Source of the DNA: Microbacterium sp. oral taxon 186 str. F0373
GTDB taxonomy: Bacteria; Actinomycetota; Actinomycetes; Actinomycetales; Microbacteriaceae
Assembly: GCF_000411455.1 (NCBI RefSeq)
Contig: NZ_KE150457.1
Coordinates: 1,824,023 to 1,888,022 of the forward strand
Reading direction: 5' to 3'
DNA length: 64,000 nucleotides
Shown in pieces: positions 1-9,878 of this stretch (positions within the stretch are counted from its first letter, which is position 1; every line of letters starts with the position of its first letter). The translations under genes were made by a program, and so were the position numbers. The notes beneath the pieces are model-generated. The model did no database searches. It was not told where the DNA came from and saw only the letters and a program-made list of their open reading frames with translations.

Positions 1-101
1 GTCCAGGCGCGCTCGGTGCCCGCCTGGCGGAGCACCGCGTACTGGTCGGCGGTGAGCTCCGAACGCCACTCGTCGTCGGTCTTGGTCACGCGGTAGGTCA
101 T
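1..101 (-). CDS. msrB: Peptide-methionine (R)-S-oxide reductase MsrB, N-terminal part only
   Basis: The first 33 codons of a leftward gene are visible; the rest lies outside the window. The protein begins MTYRVTKTDDEWRSEL and continues with TADQYAVLRQAGTERAW, which is the characteristic start of MsrB. The enzyme reduces methionine-R-sulfoxide in oxidised proteins in the cytoplasm with thioredoxin as donor. The catalytic cysteine and zinc-binding CXXC motifs would lie in the missing part, so activity cannot be judged. The ATG at 101-99 is the only sensible start. Identification rests on this N-terminal signature alone. Confidence 0.75.
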   Translation of the reverse strand, partial: MTYRVTKTDDEWRSELTADQYAVLRQAGTERAW

Positions 102-175
102 GTCTGGCTCCTTACTCCACCCACCATTCAACCCGACGCGGGCCGCGGTCGGCTCAGCCCGCGAGAATGTCACCC

Positions 176-1177
176 ATGAGTTCCCTCCCAGAATCGGTGT
201 CGGCGCGCTACGCCCGGTTCGCCCGCGACGAGACTCCCGGTCGTTCCGCGCTGTACGGCGAGTGGGCCGTCGGAGTCGCCGCGGATGCCGCGGTGCAGGA
301 GGTGCTGGAAAGGATCTCGCCTTCGCATCGTCAGCCGCCCCTCGTCTTCGCCGTCGCGCGGATGCTCGGATCCGGCGAGAGTGGGTACCCCCAGTGGCGG
401 GAGTGGGTGCTCGCCCACAGCGACAGACTGATCACGGAGTGCGCGGCGCGGTCTCTGCAGACGAACGAACCCCTGCGGTGCGCCGCTCTGCTGCCCGCGT
501 TGGCCGGCATCGACGGGCCGATCGCGCTGCTGGAGGTCGGCGCGAGTGCAGGACTGTGTCTCTACCCCGACCGATACTCCTACCGCTATCGCGGCGTCGC
601 CGGCGAGATCGTGCACGACCCCCGCGGCGGCGCATCGTCCGTCGTGCTCGAGAGCGAGCTTCGTGGTCCGCACGTGCCGCCGCTGCGGCATCCGGAGATC
701 GTCTGGCGGGCGGGCATCGATCTCGCACCGCTGGATCCAGCCGACCCGGCCACCGAATCATGGCTGACCGCTCTCGTCTGGCCCGGCGAGACCGGACGCG
801 CCGATCGGGTGCGTTCCGCCCTGCGCATCGCGGCAGCGGAGCCGCCCCTCATGTTCGCGGGCGACGGCGTCGACCAGCTCGCTCACGCCGTCGCGGCGGC
901 GCCGCCCGAGGCGACGCTGGTCGTTCAGACCCCCGGCGTGCTGGCGCACCTCGGCTGGCACGCGCGCCACGCGCTGATCGAGCAGGTATCCGCCGTGGGT
1001 CGGTGGATCACGCTCGACGCGCCCTCGCTGCACGAGGGATGGCGCGGCGGGCGGATCGCATCGAACGCTCCCGCTGAGGGCTTCGCACTCGCGCGCGACG
1101 GCGTCGTCCTCGCCCATGCCGACCCACTCGGGCGATGGCTGGAGTGGCGTCCCGGCGAGCGCGCTGCGCGGGGTTAG
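176..1177 (+). CDS. DUF2332 family protein
   Basis: A protein of about 333 residues that matches the DUF2332 family of actinobacteria. It opens with SVSARYARFARDE and has the family-typical segments QPPLVFAVARM near residue 56 and LLEVGASAGLCLYPDRYSYRY near residue 125. LLEVGASAG resembles a Rossmann-type methyltransferase motif I, so a nucleotide or SAM-binding fold is possible, but no function is established. The ATG at 176 is preferred over the in-frame ATG at 167 because GAGA at 163-166 sits at ribosome-binding distance. The gene diverges from msrB and is followed after 9 bp by the DUF3263 gene. Confidence 0.8.
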   Translation: MSSLPESVSARYARFARDETPGRSALYGEWAVGVAADAAVQEVLERISPSHRQPPLVFAVARMLGSGESGYPQWREWVLAHSDRLITECAARSLQTNEPLRCAALLPALAGIDGPIALLEVGASAGLCLYPDRYSYRYRGVAGEIVHDPRGGASSVVLESELRGPHVPPLRHPEIVWRAGIDLAPLDPADPATESWLTALVWPGETGRADRVRSALRIAAAEPPLMFAGDGVDQLAHAVAAAPPEATLVVQTPGVLAHLGWHARHALIEQVSAVGRWITLDAPSLHEGWRGGRIASNAPAEGFALARDGVVLAHADPLGRWLEWRPGERAARG

Positions 1178-1186
1178 CGTGAGCAG

Positions 1187-1456
1187 GTGCCCCTCTCCGA
1201 GCGTGATCGCCTCCTCCTCGACTTCGAGTCGCGGTGGACCGTACACGACGCCGTGAAGGAGGAGGCCATCCGCGCCGAGCTCGCCCTGGCGCCCGCCCGG
1301 TACTACCAGCTGCTGGCTCGCATCATCGATCAACCGGATGCCGCGGCGCACGACGCCATGCTGGTGCACCGCCTCCGTCGGCTCCGCGATGCCCGCGAGA
1401 GCGAGCGTGCGGGACGCGCGGCCGTTCCCGCCGTCCGCACGGGAACAGGCCGATAG
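1187..1456 (+). CDS. DUF3263 small DNA-binding-like protein
   Basis: An 89-residue protein with the DUF3263 signature: LDFESRW, then AIRAELALAPARYYQLL, then DAMLVHRLRRLR. The family is small, actinobacterial and basic at its C-terminus, and its middle looks like a helix-turn-helix, so DNA binding is plausible but unproven. It starts with GTG at 1187, 9 bp after the preceding stop codon. The LytR_C gene follows after 9 bp, a pairing frequent in actinobacterial genomes and suggestive of an operon. The last 20 residues are low complexity. Confidence 0.8.
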   Translation: MPLSERDRLLLDFESRWTVHDAVKEEAIRAELALAPARYYQLLARIIDQPDAAAHDAMLVHRLRRLRDARESERAGRAAVPAVRTGTGR

Positions 1457-1465
1457 CATTCTGGG

Positions 1466-2038
1466 GTGCCGAGTACGCCCCCTCAGAAAGACCGCTTCGA
1501 TGATCTCGCCCTCGAGGGGGGACGCATCGGTGCGCACCGCGCCGAGAATCCGCGCCTGCGGGGAGGAATCGTCGGGCTGTGGTCGGTCATCGCGATCGTC
1601 GTGCTGGTCGCGCTCGGTATCTTCGGCACGCTGATCGCCACCGGGCGCGTCACCCTCTTTCCCACACCGAGCGCCACGCCGAGGACCATCTCGACCGCCG
1701 AGCCGGTCGTCGACACGTCGTACTCGGTCACCGTTCTCAACGCGACGACACAGTCTGGTCTGGCCGGCTCCCTCGCGCAGACCATCGTCGGGGCCGGCTG
1801 GTCGCCCGACAGCGTCACGGCCGGCGACGCCAGTTCCAAGGACTTCCCGAACACGACGGTCTTCTACTCCGACCCCGCCGAAGAAGGTGCGGCGCGGGGG
1901 CTCGCACAGGTGATCGGCGGGGCGGCCGTGACACTCAGCGATGCGTACAAGGGCCTCGCGAGCGGCGACGGCGCCAAGCTCCTCGTGGTCGTGATCGGTG
2001 CCGATCGCACGGATGCCGGGGCCACTCCGTCCGGCTGA
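1466..2038 (+). CDS. Membrane-anchored LytR C-terminal domain protein
   Basis: A 190-residue protein with a cytoplasmic N-terminus of about 35 residues, one membrane segment near residues 36-58 (VIAIVVLVALGIFGTLIATG), a Pro/Thr-rich linker, and an extracytoplasmic LytR_C-type domain from about residue 84 (YSVTVLNATTQSGLAGSLAQ to LLVVVIGAD). This domain occurs at the C-terminus of LytR-CpsA-Psr cell-wall ligases and also alone behind a single helix, as here; the catalytic LCP domain is absent. It may act at the cell surface with envelope glycopolymers, which is inferred. The GTG at 1466 is the probable start. It probably shares a transcript with the DUF3263 gene. Confidence 0.75.
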   Translation: MPSTPPQKDRFDDLALEGGRIGAHRAENPRLRGGIVGLWSVIAIVVLVALGIFGTLIATGRVTLFPTPSATPRTISTAEPVVDTSYSVTVLNATTQSGLAGSLAQTIVGAGWSPDSVTAGDASSKDFPNTTVFYSDPAEEGAARGLAQVIGGAAVTLSDAYKGLASGDGAKLLVVVIGADRTDAGATPSG

Positions 2039-2187
2039 CCACACCGCCCCGCGGGTATCGGCGGGGAGCGTGTTTCGCGCGTGTGAACAGTTCGATGCGC
2101 CCGTGTCAACACTTGCCGGAACGGCGATTTCGCCGCTGTCACGCTGGTTAGCATTGCGACGTCCCACCGCAGCATCAGGAGATTCGC

Positions 2188-2391
2188 ATGGCCCAAGGCA
2201 CCGTCAAGTGGTTCAACGCCGAGAAGGGTTTCGGCTTCATCACCGTGACCGACGGCCAGGACGTATTCGTCCACTACTCCAACATCGACATGTCGGGATT
2301 CCGCGTCCTGGAGGAGGGGCAGACGGTCGAGTTCACCGTCGGCGCCGGTCAGAAGGGCCCGCAGGCCGAGTCGGTCCGCGTCGTCGCCTGA
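2188..2391 (+). CDS. cspA: CspA-type cold shock protein
   Basis: A 67-residue single cold-shock domain with RNP1 (KGFGFIT) and RNP2 (VFVHY). It begins [18 protein letters not shown] and has the family's normal length. Such proteins bind single-stranded RNA and DNA and act as RNA chaperones. AGGAGA at 2176-2181 is a good ribosome-binding site for the ATG at 2188. The long untranslated region before it (2039-2187) contains TAGCAT at 2149-2154, a possible -10 element, and the small inverted repeat CGGCGATTTCGCCG around 2122-2135. Both are weak signals. The gene appears monocistronic. Confidence 0.95.
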   Translation: MAQGTVKWFNAEKGFGFITVTDGQDVFVHYSNIDMSGFRVLEEGQTVEFTVGAGQKGPQAESVRVVA

Positions 2392-2461
2392 CGTCGTTCG
2401 ACCCTCCCGTCGCGCCCGCTCGGCGCGGCTTGCACTCGTCATGCCAGAGTGCCAGAATGAG

Positions 2462-2488
2462 TTAGCACTCAATCATCGCGAGTGCTAA
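2462..2488 (+). promoter_or_regulatory. CIRCE operator (HrcA-binding site)
   Basis: TTAGCACTC, nine bases, then GAGTGCTAA: a perfect match to the CIRCE heat-shock operator, located 37 bp before the groEL start codon. HrcA binds CIRCE and represses groE and related operons under non-stress conditions. No hrcA gene lies in this window. Confidence 0.97.
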
Positions 2489-4144
<1,656 letters not shown>

Positions 4145-4160
4145 GTCCGGATCTCAACGG

Positions 4161-4186
4161 AAAGGCCCCTCTTCGGAGGGGCCTTT
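4161..4186 (+). terminator. Rho-independent terminator of groEL
   Basis: An 11-bp perfect stem, AAAGGCCCCTC and GAGGGGCCTTT around a TTCG tetraloop, 17 bp after the groEL stop. The stem ends in TTT. The symmetry means it could also stop the leftward WXG100 transcript that converges on it. Confidence 0.92.
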
Positions 4187-4216
4187 CTGCGTGGAGCGGT
4201 GCGCAGTCGGGCGGCC

Positions 4217-4504
4217 TCAGCGGAACATGCTCGCGGCGGCGCTCTCGGTCTGCGCGTACTGTGCGCCGGCGTGACCCAGCGCGGTGCCGATGTCTCCGAG
4301 CGCGCTCTCCAGCTCCGTCTGTGCAGCCCGCCACCGATCGACCAACCCTTGGAAGGCAACGGCCGCGCTGCCCGTCCACGCACCCTGGAGCTGGGTGAGC
4401 TGGCCGAGCATCGCGGCGGTCTCTGACTGCAGGCGATCGGCGGTGGCGCGGATCGCGCCGGTTGCACTGAGTACGGCTTCCGAGTCCACACTGAACGCGG
4501 TCAT
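4217..4504 (-). CDS. WXG100 (ESAT-6-like) family protein, orphan
   Basis: A 95-residue helical protein with the central WTG motif (GAWTGSAAVAFQGL) that defines WXG100 proteins, flanked by two amphipathic helices. These proteins are usually secreted as dimers by the type VII (Esx) system. The ATG at 4504 is chosen because AAAGGA lies just upstream, and the product then has the family's usual length. No EccC ATPase, second Esx gene or LXG toxin is nearby, so its partner and role cannot be told from this window. It converges on groEL. Confidence 0.85.
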   Translation of the reverse strand: MTAFSVDSEAVLSATGAIRATADRLQSETAAMLGQLTQLQGAWTGSAAVAFQGLVDRWRAAQTELESALGDIGTALGHAGAQYAQTESAAASMFR

Positions 4505-4645
4505 GATGACGTCCTTTCGTCGGTGTGGGTTCACGCTAGCCAGCGGTGCGCTGGCCTGAGATGGCCCAGAGCACGGGTGTACGCAATGCGCTCACGGAGG
4601 GGCTCTGGGGAGGAAGCCTCGAGCGGAGCTCGCAGCCTCGGTGCC

Positions 4646-6373
4646 TCAGGAGTCGATGTGCAGCCGAGGCAGGGGCTGTGTCTCGATGAAGAGATGCTCC
4701 GCGGCGTCGCGGCGCTGCGCGAGCGGGAACGCCACACGGAAAGTGGCGCCGCCGCCGGGCGTCTCGCTGACCACGATCGATCCGTGCAGCGCGTCGACCA
4801 CCGACGCCACGATCGACAGACCCAGGCCGGAGCCGCCCGTCTCCCGCGTGCGCGAGGTGTCGGCACGCCAGAACCGCTGGAAGATCTTCTCCCGCAGCTG
4901 CGGAGCGATGCCTTCGCCGTGATCGATGACCGAGATCCATCCCATCCCACCGGATTCGTCGACGCCCACGGCGAGCTCGATGGGTGAGCCGTCCGGCGTG
5001 TACCGGCGCGCGTTGCCGAGCAGGTTCGCGACGACCTGACGGATGCGGTTCTCGTCGCCCAGGACCACCGGTTCGCGCTCCGCCAGCAGCGGTGCTTCCG
5101 CTGGCGTCGGCGGTGCGCTCACGAGAGCGTCCTCCGCGCGCGGACGACGCCGCAGCAACGCGCCGATCGTGGCCGTGGGCGGGCGCTTGCGGGTCGGGGT
5201 GCTGCTGGTCGGCGGCACGGATGCCGGGCGCAGCATCCGCGGGCGCGGCGCATCGTCGCGGAACGATACCGTCCGCTCGGGTGCGGTCGCCCGGGCGTCG
5301 AGCACCGCGTCGCGGGCGATGGGGCGCAGGTCGACGGGGGCCACGACGATGTCGCGACGTTCGTCGAGCCGGGCCAGGGCGAGGAGATCCTCCACGAGGC
5401 CGCCCATCCGGATCGCCTCCTTCTCGATGCGCTCCATCGACTGGGCCGTCTGCTCGTCGCCGGAGATGGCGCCCATCCGATACAGCTCTGCGTATCCGCG
5501 CACGGTGACCAGCGGGGTGCGCAGCTCGTGGCTCGCATCGCCGATGAAGCGTCTCATCTGCAGCACCGTGGCGTCACGCTGGCCGAGCGCCTGATCCACG
5601 CGATCGAGCATCGCATTGATCGCCGTCTTGAGCTTTCCGACTTCGGTGCCGGGGGCGATGTCGCCCATGCGCTGGCCGAAGTCGCCCCGCGCGATCGACA
5701 TCGCCGTCTGCTCCACCTGCCCGAGGCTGCGGAAGGCCAGGGTGACGAGCCAGCGCGTCAACAAGGCGCTGACGAGCACCGTCAGCACCGCGAGGATGCC
5801 GTAGATGCCGACGAAGCTCGCGACCGTCTGGTTGACCGGGGTGAGGGGGAGAGCCAGTAGCTGCACGTTGTTCTCGCGCGCCCCCGGGATCTGCAGGATG
5901 TCCACCGCCGCGTGGAAGGTCGTCTTCCCGTCGGCGGAAGTGAGATCGAAGGGGGCCGTGCCCTGCATGAGAGTGCGATCGAGTCCGAACGTCGCCGGGA
6001 AGACCGGGCCCCCGTCGGCGGTCGGTCCACCACGGGCCAGCAGCGTGCCGTCGGGTCCGTAGACCGCGATGTAGAAGGACGTGAGCGGTGGATACTCGGC
6101 GGGTTCGAACTGTGCCACGCCGTCGACGACCTGCACGCTCAGCAGGCTGCTGGCCTGGTCGAGCGTCACGGTCTGGCTGATCGACTGGTCGCGCTCGGCG
6201 ATCTGGGCGTTGCGGAGGAAAACCGCCGTCCCGAACCCGGCGACGAGCAGGCCGACGGTGAGCACGGCGACGGTGACGCCGGTGACCTTCGCGCGCAGAC
6301 TGAGGCCGCGCCACCACGAGGTGAGGCGGTCGTTCTTCTTCGCGTGGGCCGCGTACACGCCGTCCGCCGTCAT
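4646..6373 (-). CDS. Sensor histidine kinase with HAMP domain
   Basis: A 575-residue membrane kinase. Membrane segments lie near residues 30-52 and 185-208 and flank an extracytoplasmic sensor of about 130 residues. HAMP spans about 210-262 and the dimerisation domain about 272-340, with phospho-acceptor His282 in DASHELRTPL. The ATPase has the N box (NLLGNARRYTP), DHGEGI and GGSGLGLS. Unusually, about 60 residues of Pro/Thr/Arg-rich sequence (about 374-432) separate the dimerisation and ATPase domains. It should phosphorylate the response regulator encoded 10 bp upstream in the same leftward operon. The organisation resembles actinobacterial TrcS/TcrY-type kinases. The signal it senses is unknown. 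Confidence 0.9.
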   Translation of the reverse strand: MTADGVYAAHAKKNDRLTSWWRGLSLRAKVTGVTVAVLTVGLLVAGFGTAVFLRNAQIAERDQSISQTVTLDQASSLLSVQVVDGVAQFEPAEYPPLTSFYIAVYGPDGTLLARGGPTADGGPVFPATFGLDRTLMQGTAPFDLTSADGKTTFHAAVDILQIPGARENNVQLLALPLTPVNQTVASFVGIYGILAVLTVLVSALLTRWLVTLAFRSLGQVEQTAMSIARGDFGQRMGDIAPGTEVGKLKTAINAMLDRVDQALGQRDATVLQMRRFIGDASHELRTPLVTVRGYAELYRMGAISGDEQTAQSMERIEKEAIRMGGLVEDLLALARLDERRDIVVAPVDLRPIARDAVLDARATAPERTVSFRDDAPRPRMLRPASVPPTSSTPTRKRPPTATIGALLRRRPRAEDALVSAPPTPAEAPLLAEREPVVLGDENRIRQVVANLLGNARRYTPDGSPIELAVGVDESGGMGWISVIDHGEGIAPQLREKIFQRFWRADTSRTRETGGSGLGLSIVASVVDALHGSIVVSETPGGGATFRVAFPLAQRRDAAEHLFIETQPLPRLHIDS

Positions 6374-6383
6374 CGCGCGCGGA

Positions 6384-7076
6384 TCAGGTGGTCTTGCCGG
6401 CCTTCAGCATGTAGCCGAAGCCGCGCTTGGTCTGGATGAGCGGCTCCGACGAATACGGGTCGATCTTGCGGCGCAGGTAGGAGATGTAGCTCTCCACGAT
6501 GCCGGCGTCGCCGTTGAAGTCGTACTCCCAGACGTGGTCGAGGATCTGCGCCTTGCTGAGCACGCGGTTCGGGTTGAGCATGAGGTAGCGCAACAGCTTG
6601 AACTCGGTGGGCGACAGGTCGATCGACACATCGCCGACGGTCACGTCGTGCGTGTCCTGATCCATCGTCAGCTCACCCGCGCGGATGGTCGACTCCTCGT
6701 CGGCCTGCATGGTGCGACGCAGGATCGCCTGCAGGCGCGCGACGATCTCGTCGAGGGAGAAGGGCTTGGTGACGTAGTCGTCGCCGCCCGCGTTCAGGCC
6801 CTCGATCTTGTCCTCGGTCTCATCCTTCGCGGTGAGGAAGAGGATGGGGGCCGTGTAGCCCGCGCCGCGGAGGCGCTTCGTGACGCTGAACCCGTTCATG
6901 TCCGGGAGCATGACGTCGAGGATGATGAGGTCGGGTTCCTCCTCGAGCACGGCCGAGATGGTCTGCGCGCCGTTCGCGACGGCGCGCACCTGGTAGCCGG
7001 CGAACCTGAGGCTCGTGACCAGCAGGTCCCGGATGTTCGGTTCGTCGTCCACGACGAGGATGCGCGGTGCGGTCAT
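6384..7076 (-). CDS. OmpR-family response regulator
   Basis: A 230-residue response regulator. The receiver domain has the acidic pair DDE at 10-12, phospho-acceptor Asp54 in ILDVMLPDM, Thr82 and Lys104. The C-terminal winged helix (about 125-228) is of the OmpR/PhoB type (SPTEFKLLRYLMLNPNRVLS). The ATG at 7076 is preferred to the in-frame ATG 21 bp upstream because it places the receiver at its normal start. It is the first gene of the operon with the kinase 10 bp downstream and probably regulates its own expression. The family resembles TrcR/TcrX-type regulators; its target genes cannot be told from the sequence. Confidence 0.92.
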   Translation of the reverse strand: MTAPRILVVDDEPNIRDLLVTSLRFAGYQVRAVANGAQTISAVLEEEPDLIILDVMLPDMNGFSVTKRLRGAGYTAPILFLTAKDETEDKIEGLNAGGDDYVTKPFSLDEIVARLQAILRRTMQADEESTIRAGELTMDQDTHDVTVGDVSIDLSPTEFKLLRYLMLNPNRVLSKAQILDHVWEYDFNGDAGIVESYISYLRRKIDPYSSEPLIQTKRGFGYMLKAGKTT

Positions 7077-7133
7077 AGCCCCATCCTGGCATCGCAACCC
7101 TTCCCTTTGCTGGATATCGGAGAAGATGGATGG

Positions 7134-8162
7134 ATGACGACGCCCGCGCCGCAGGTCCCCGTCCCTCCGTCAACACCGCTGTTCGCGCCACCGATGTCAC
7201 CCATCGCGCCCGCGATCTCCCGCGCGGCCCGGGCTCTGCCCGCCGACGCCCTCGTGGGCGGTCTCGCCTTCCACCGCCTGATCTTCGCGCGCCGACGCTC
7301 GGGATGGTGGACGCCGCTGGTCACCGGCATCCTGGGACTCGCGATCTACCTCGGGTTCCTGGTCTTCGTCATGGTCGTCATCGGCATCGCGCTCTTGGGC
7401 GACCCGGCGCGCCTGGACGACCTGGGACGCCTCGGTCAGTCGGGCGGCGTCGACATGGGCGACCCGCTAATGGTCGCGATCCTGCTCGGCACGATCGCCC
7501 TCATGCTCCCGGCCTACATCCTCGCGTCACTGATCGTGAACGGACCGCGGGTCGGGCTCGTCTCCTCCGCCGCGGGGCGGCTGCGCTGGCGCTGGATGTT
7601 GCGCTGCGGCGCGCTCGCCGTCGGCGTGTCGGTCGTGCTGACCGCGGTGGGCTTCCTCCTTCCCGGCGCAATGGAGGAGCCCGGGACGCCCGTCCCGGCC
7701 GCGACCTGGCCGATCACGCTGGTGATCGTGCTGCTGCTCGTTCCGGTGCAGGCGGCGGCGGAGGAGTACATCTTCCGCGGGTACCTCATGCAGAGCATCG
7801 GGCGCTGGCTGCGGCATCCTGCCTTCGCGATCCTGCTGCCCGTGCCGTTGTTCGTCCTCGGTCACGGCTATGACCTGCTCGGTCAGATCGGTGTGGGGCT
7901 CTTCGCCGTCGCCGCCGGCTGGCTCACGTGGCGCACCGGCGGACTGGAAGCGGCGATCGCCCTCCACGTCGTGAACAACCTGTCGGCGTTCCTGCTCTCG
8001 CTCGCGTCGGGGTCCAGCCCCACCCAGAGCACGACGGGACTGGTCAGCTTCCTGTGGTCGTTCCTGCTGATCGCCGGGTACGTCGCGCTCGTCGAGTGGA
8101 TGCTGACGCGTCGCCCCCTGCCGCGCACGCTGGTCCTGCCGCCGCCTGCTCCCGTCTGGTGA
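7134..8162 (+). CDS. CPBP-family intramembrane metalloprotease
   Basis: A 342-residue membrane protein with about eight hydrophobic segments and the CPBP (Abi/Rce1-like) motifs: EEYIFRGYL at residues 210-218 (Glu210, Glu211, Arg215), His244 in LGHGYD, and His278 with the Asn pair in LHVVNN. Family members are membrane-embedded glutamate/metal-dependent proteases acting in signalling, bacteriocin self-immunity or prenyl-protein processing. The N-terminal 35 residues are Pro-rich and cytoplasmic. The ATG at 7134 begins 57 bp from the divergent response regulator gene. It converges with the helicase gene with one base between stop codons. The substrate is unknown. Confidence 0.88.
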   Translation: MTTPAPQVPVPPSTPLFAPPMSPIAPAISRAARALPADALVGGLAFHRLIFARRRSGWWTPLVTGILGLAIYLGFLVFVMVVIGIALLGDPARLDDLGRLGQSGGVDMGDPLMVAILLGTIALMLPAYILASLIVNGPRVGLVSSAAGRLRWRWMLRCGALAVGVSVVLTAVGFLLPGAMEEPGTPVPAATWPITLVIVLLLVPVQAAAEEYIFRGYLMQSIGRWLRHPAFAILLPVPLFVLGHGYDLLGQIGVGLFAVAAGWLTWRTGGLEAAIALHVVNNLSAFLLSLASGSSPTQSTTGLVSFLWSFLLIAGYVALVEWMLTRRPLPRTLVLPPPAPVW

Positions 8163-8163
8163 C

Positions 8164-9807
8164 CTACGCGGCGGCGATGCCCTCGGCATCCAGGATCGTG
8201 TAGCTGTAGCCCTGCTCGGCGAGGAAGCGCTGCCGGTTCTGGGCGAAGTCCTGGTCGACGGTGTCGCGTGCGATGAGCGTGTAGAAGCTCGCCGTGTGCC
8301 CGTTCGACTTGGGACGAAGCAGTCGGCCGAGCCGCTGGGCCTCCTCCTGTCGTGAGCCGAACGACCCCGACACCTGGATCGCGACCGACGCATCGGGCAG
8401 ATCGATCGAGAAGTTCGCGACCTTCGAGACCACGAGCACCGGCAGGCGCGCTTCACGGAACGCGGCGAACAGCTCCTCGCGCTCGTCGACGGGCGTCGCC
8501 CCCGTGATCTTCGGTGCGTCCAGCGCCTCGGACAGCACGTCGATCTGATCGAGGTACTGGCCGATGACGAGGATCTGCTCTCCCGCGTGACGGGCGACGA
8601 GATCCTTGACCACGCCGATCTTCGCGTGAGCCGTGGCGGCGAGACGGTAGCGCTCGTCGTCGGCGGATGCCGCGTACTCCATGCGGTCGGAGGGCGGGAG
8701 GTCGACGCGCACCTCGTAGCAGACGGCCGGAGAGATGAAGCCCTGGGCCTCGATCTCCTTCCACGGGGCGTCGAAGCGCTTGGGGCCGATGAGGCTGAAC
8801 ACGTCCCCTTCGCGGCCGTCCTCCCGGACGAGCGTCGCGGTCAGTCCGAGGCGGCGACGTGCCTGCAGATCGGCGGTGAGCTTGAAGACCGGAGCGGGGA
8901 GCAGATGCACCTCGTCGTAGACGATGAGGCCCCAATCCAGCGCGTCCAGCAACGCCAGGTGCGCGTACTGGCCTTTCCGCTTGGCCGTGAGGATCTGATA
9001 GGTCGCGATGGTGACCGGCTTGACCTCCTTGGTCTGACCGGAGTACTCGCCGATCTCCTCGGGGGTCAGCGTGGTGCGCTTGAGCAGCTCGTCGCGCCAC
9101 TGGCGCGCGCTGACGGTGTTGGTGACGAGGATGAGGGTCGTCGTCTTCGTCTCGGCCATCGCCGCGGCGCCCACGAGCGTCTTGCCGGCGCCGCAGGGGA
9201 GCACGACGACGCCAGAGCCGCCCTCGCTGAAGATGTCGACGGCGTGGCGCTGGTACGGACGCAGGGTCCACCCGTCCTCGTGCAGGTCGATCTCGTGCGG
9301 GGTTCCGGGGGTGTAGCCGGCGTGATCCTCCGCAGGCCAGCCGATCTTCAGCAGCTCCTGCTTGATGTGCCCGCGCGCCCAGGCGTCGATCACGTAGGTA
9401 TCGGGGGAGGGGTGGCCGATCAGCAGCGGCTGAATGCGCTTGTTCTTGGCCATCTCGGCGAGAACGGCGGGATCGGAGCCCCGCAGCACGAGCGCGCCCT
9501 CGGCATCCCGCTCGATGACCAGGCGCCCGTAGCGGTTGACGGTCTCGCGGATGTCGATCGACACCGAGGCGGGCACCGGGAAGCGGGACCAGCGGTCGAG
9601 CGTGGCGAGCATGTCGTCGGCGCTGTGGCCGGCGGCGCGTGCGTTCCAGAGCCCCAGCCGGGTGACCCGGTAGGTGTGGATGTGCTCGGGTGCGCGCTCG
9701 AGCTCGGCGAAGATCGCGAGCTCGTGCCGCGCTGTCTCCGCCTGGGGGTGAGCGACTTCGAGCAGCACGGTGCGGTCGCTTTGCACGATGAGGGGGCCGT
9801 CAGCCAT
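8164..9807 (-). CDS. XPB-type DNA repair helicase
   Basis: A 547-residue superfamily 2 helicase of the bacterial XPB/Ssl2 type. It has an N-terminal damage-recognition-like region, Walker A GAGKT at 206-210, the DEVH box at 298-301, ARRRLGLTATLVREDGREGD (motif III with the RED element of XPB) and a C-terminal helicase domain ending SGSFGSRQEEAQRLGRLLRP. Bacterial XPB unwinds DNA 3' to 5' and is common in actinobacteria. The ATG at 9807 follows MADGPLIVQSDRTVLLEV, as in the family. The gene follows the PF13625 gene 71 bp downstream, the usual actinobacterial pairing. Its role in excision repair is inferred from homology. Confidence 0.95.
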   Translation of the reverse strand: MADGPLIVQSDRTVLLEVAHPQAETARHELAIFAELERAPEHIHTYRVTRLGLWNARAAGHSADDMLATLDRWSRFPVPASVSIDIRETVNRYGRLVIERDAEGALVLRGSDPAVLAEMAKNKRIQPLLIGHPSPDTYVIDAWARGHIKQELLKIGWPAEDHAGYTPGTPHEIDLHEDGWTLRPYQRHAVDIFSEGGSGVVVLPCGAGKTLVGAAAMAETKTTTLILVTNTVSARQWRDELLKRTTLTPEEIGEYSGQTKEVKPVTIATYQILTAKRKGQYAHLALLDALDWGLIVYDEVHLLPAPVFKLTADLQARRRLGLTATLVREDGREGDVFSLIGPKRFDAPWKEIEAQGFISPAVCYEVRVDLPPSDRMEYAASADDERYRLAATAHAKIGVVKDLVARHAGEQILVIGQYLDQIDVLSEALDAPKITGATPVDEREELFAAFREARLPVLVVSKVANFSIDLPDASVAIQVSGSFGSRQEEAQRLGRLLRPKSNGHTASFYTLIARDTVDQDFAQNRQRFLAEQGYSYTILDAEGIAAA

Positions 9808-9878
9808 AGCGTCCCAGTCTACCGACCTCGCAGCGCCCGGGGCTTCGCGTCGCCGTTCCCGCGTGTGCCTGCAGGCGG

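Noticed and set aside
758..2167. 469-codon leftward open frame across the DUF2332, DUF3263 and LytR_C genes
   Set aside because: It overlaps three genes with clear families and is itself low complexity.
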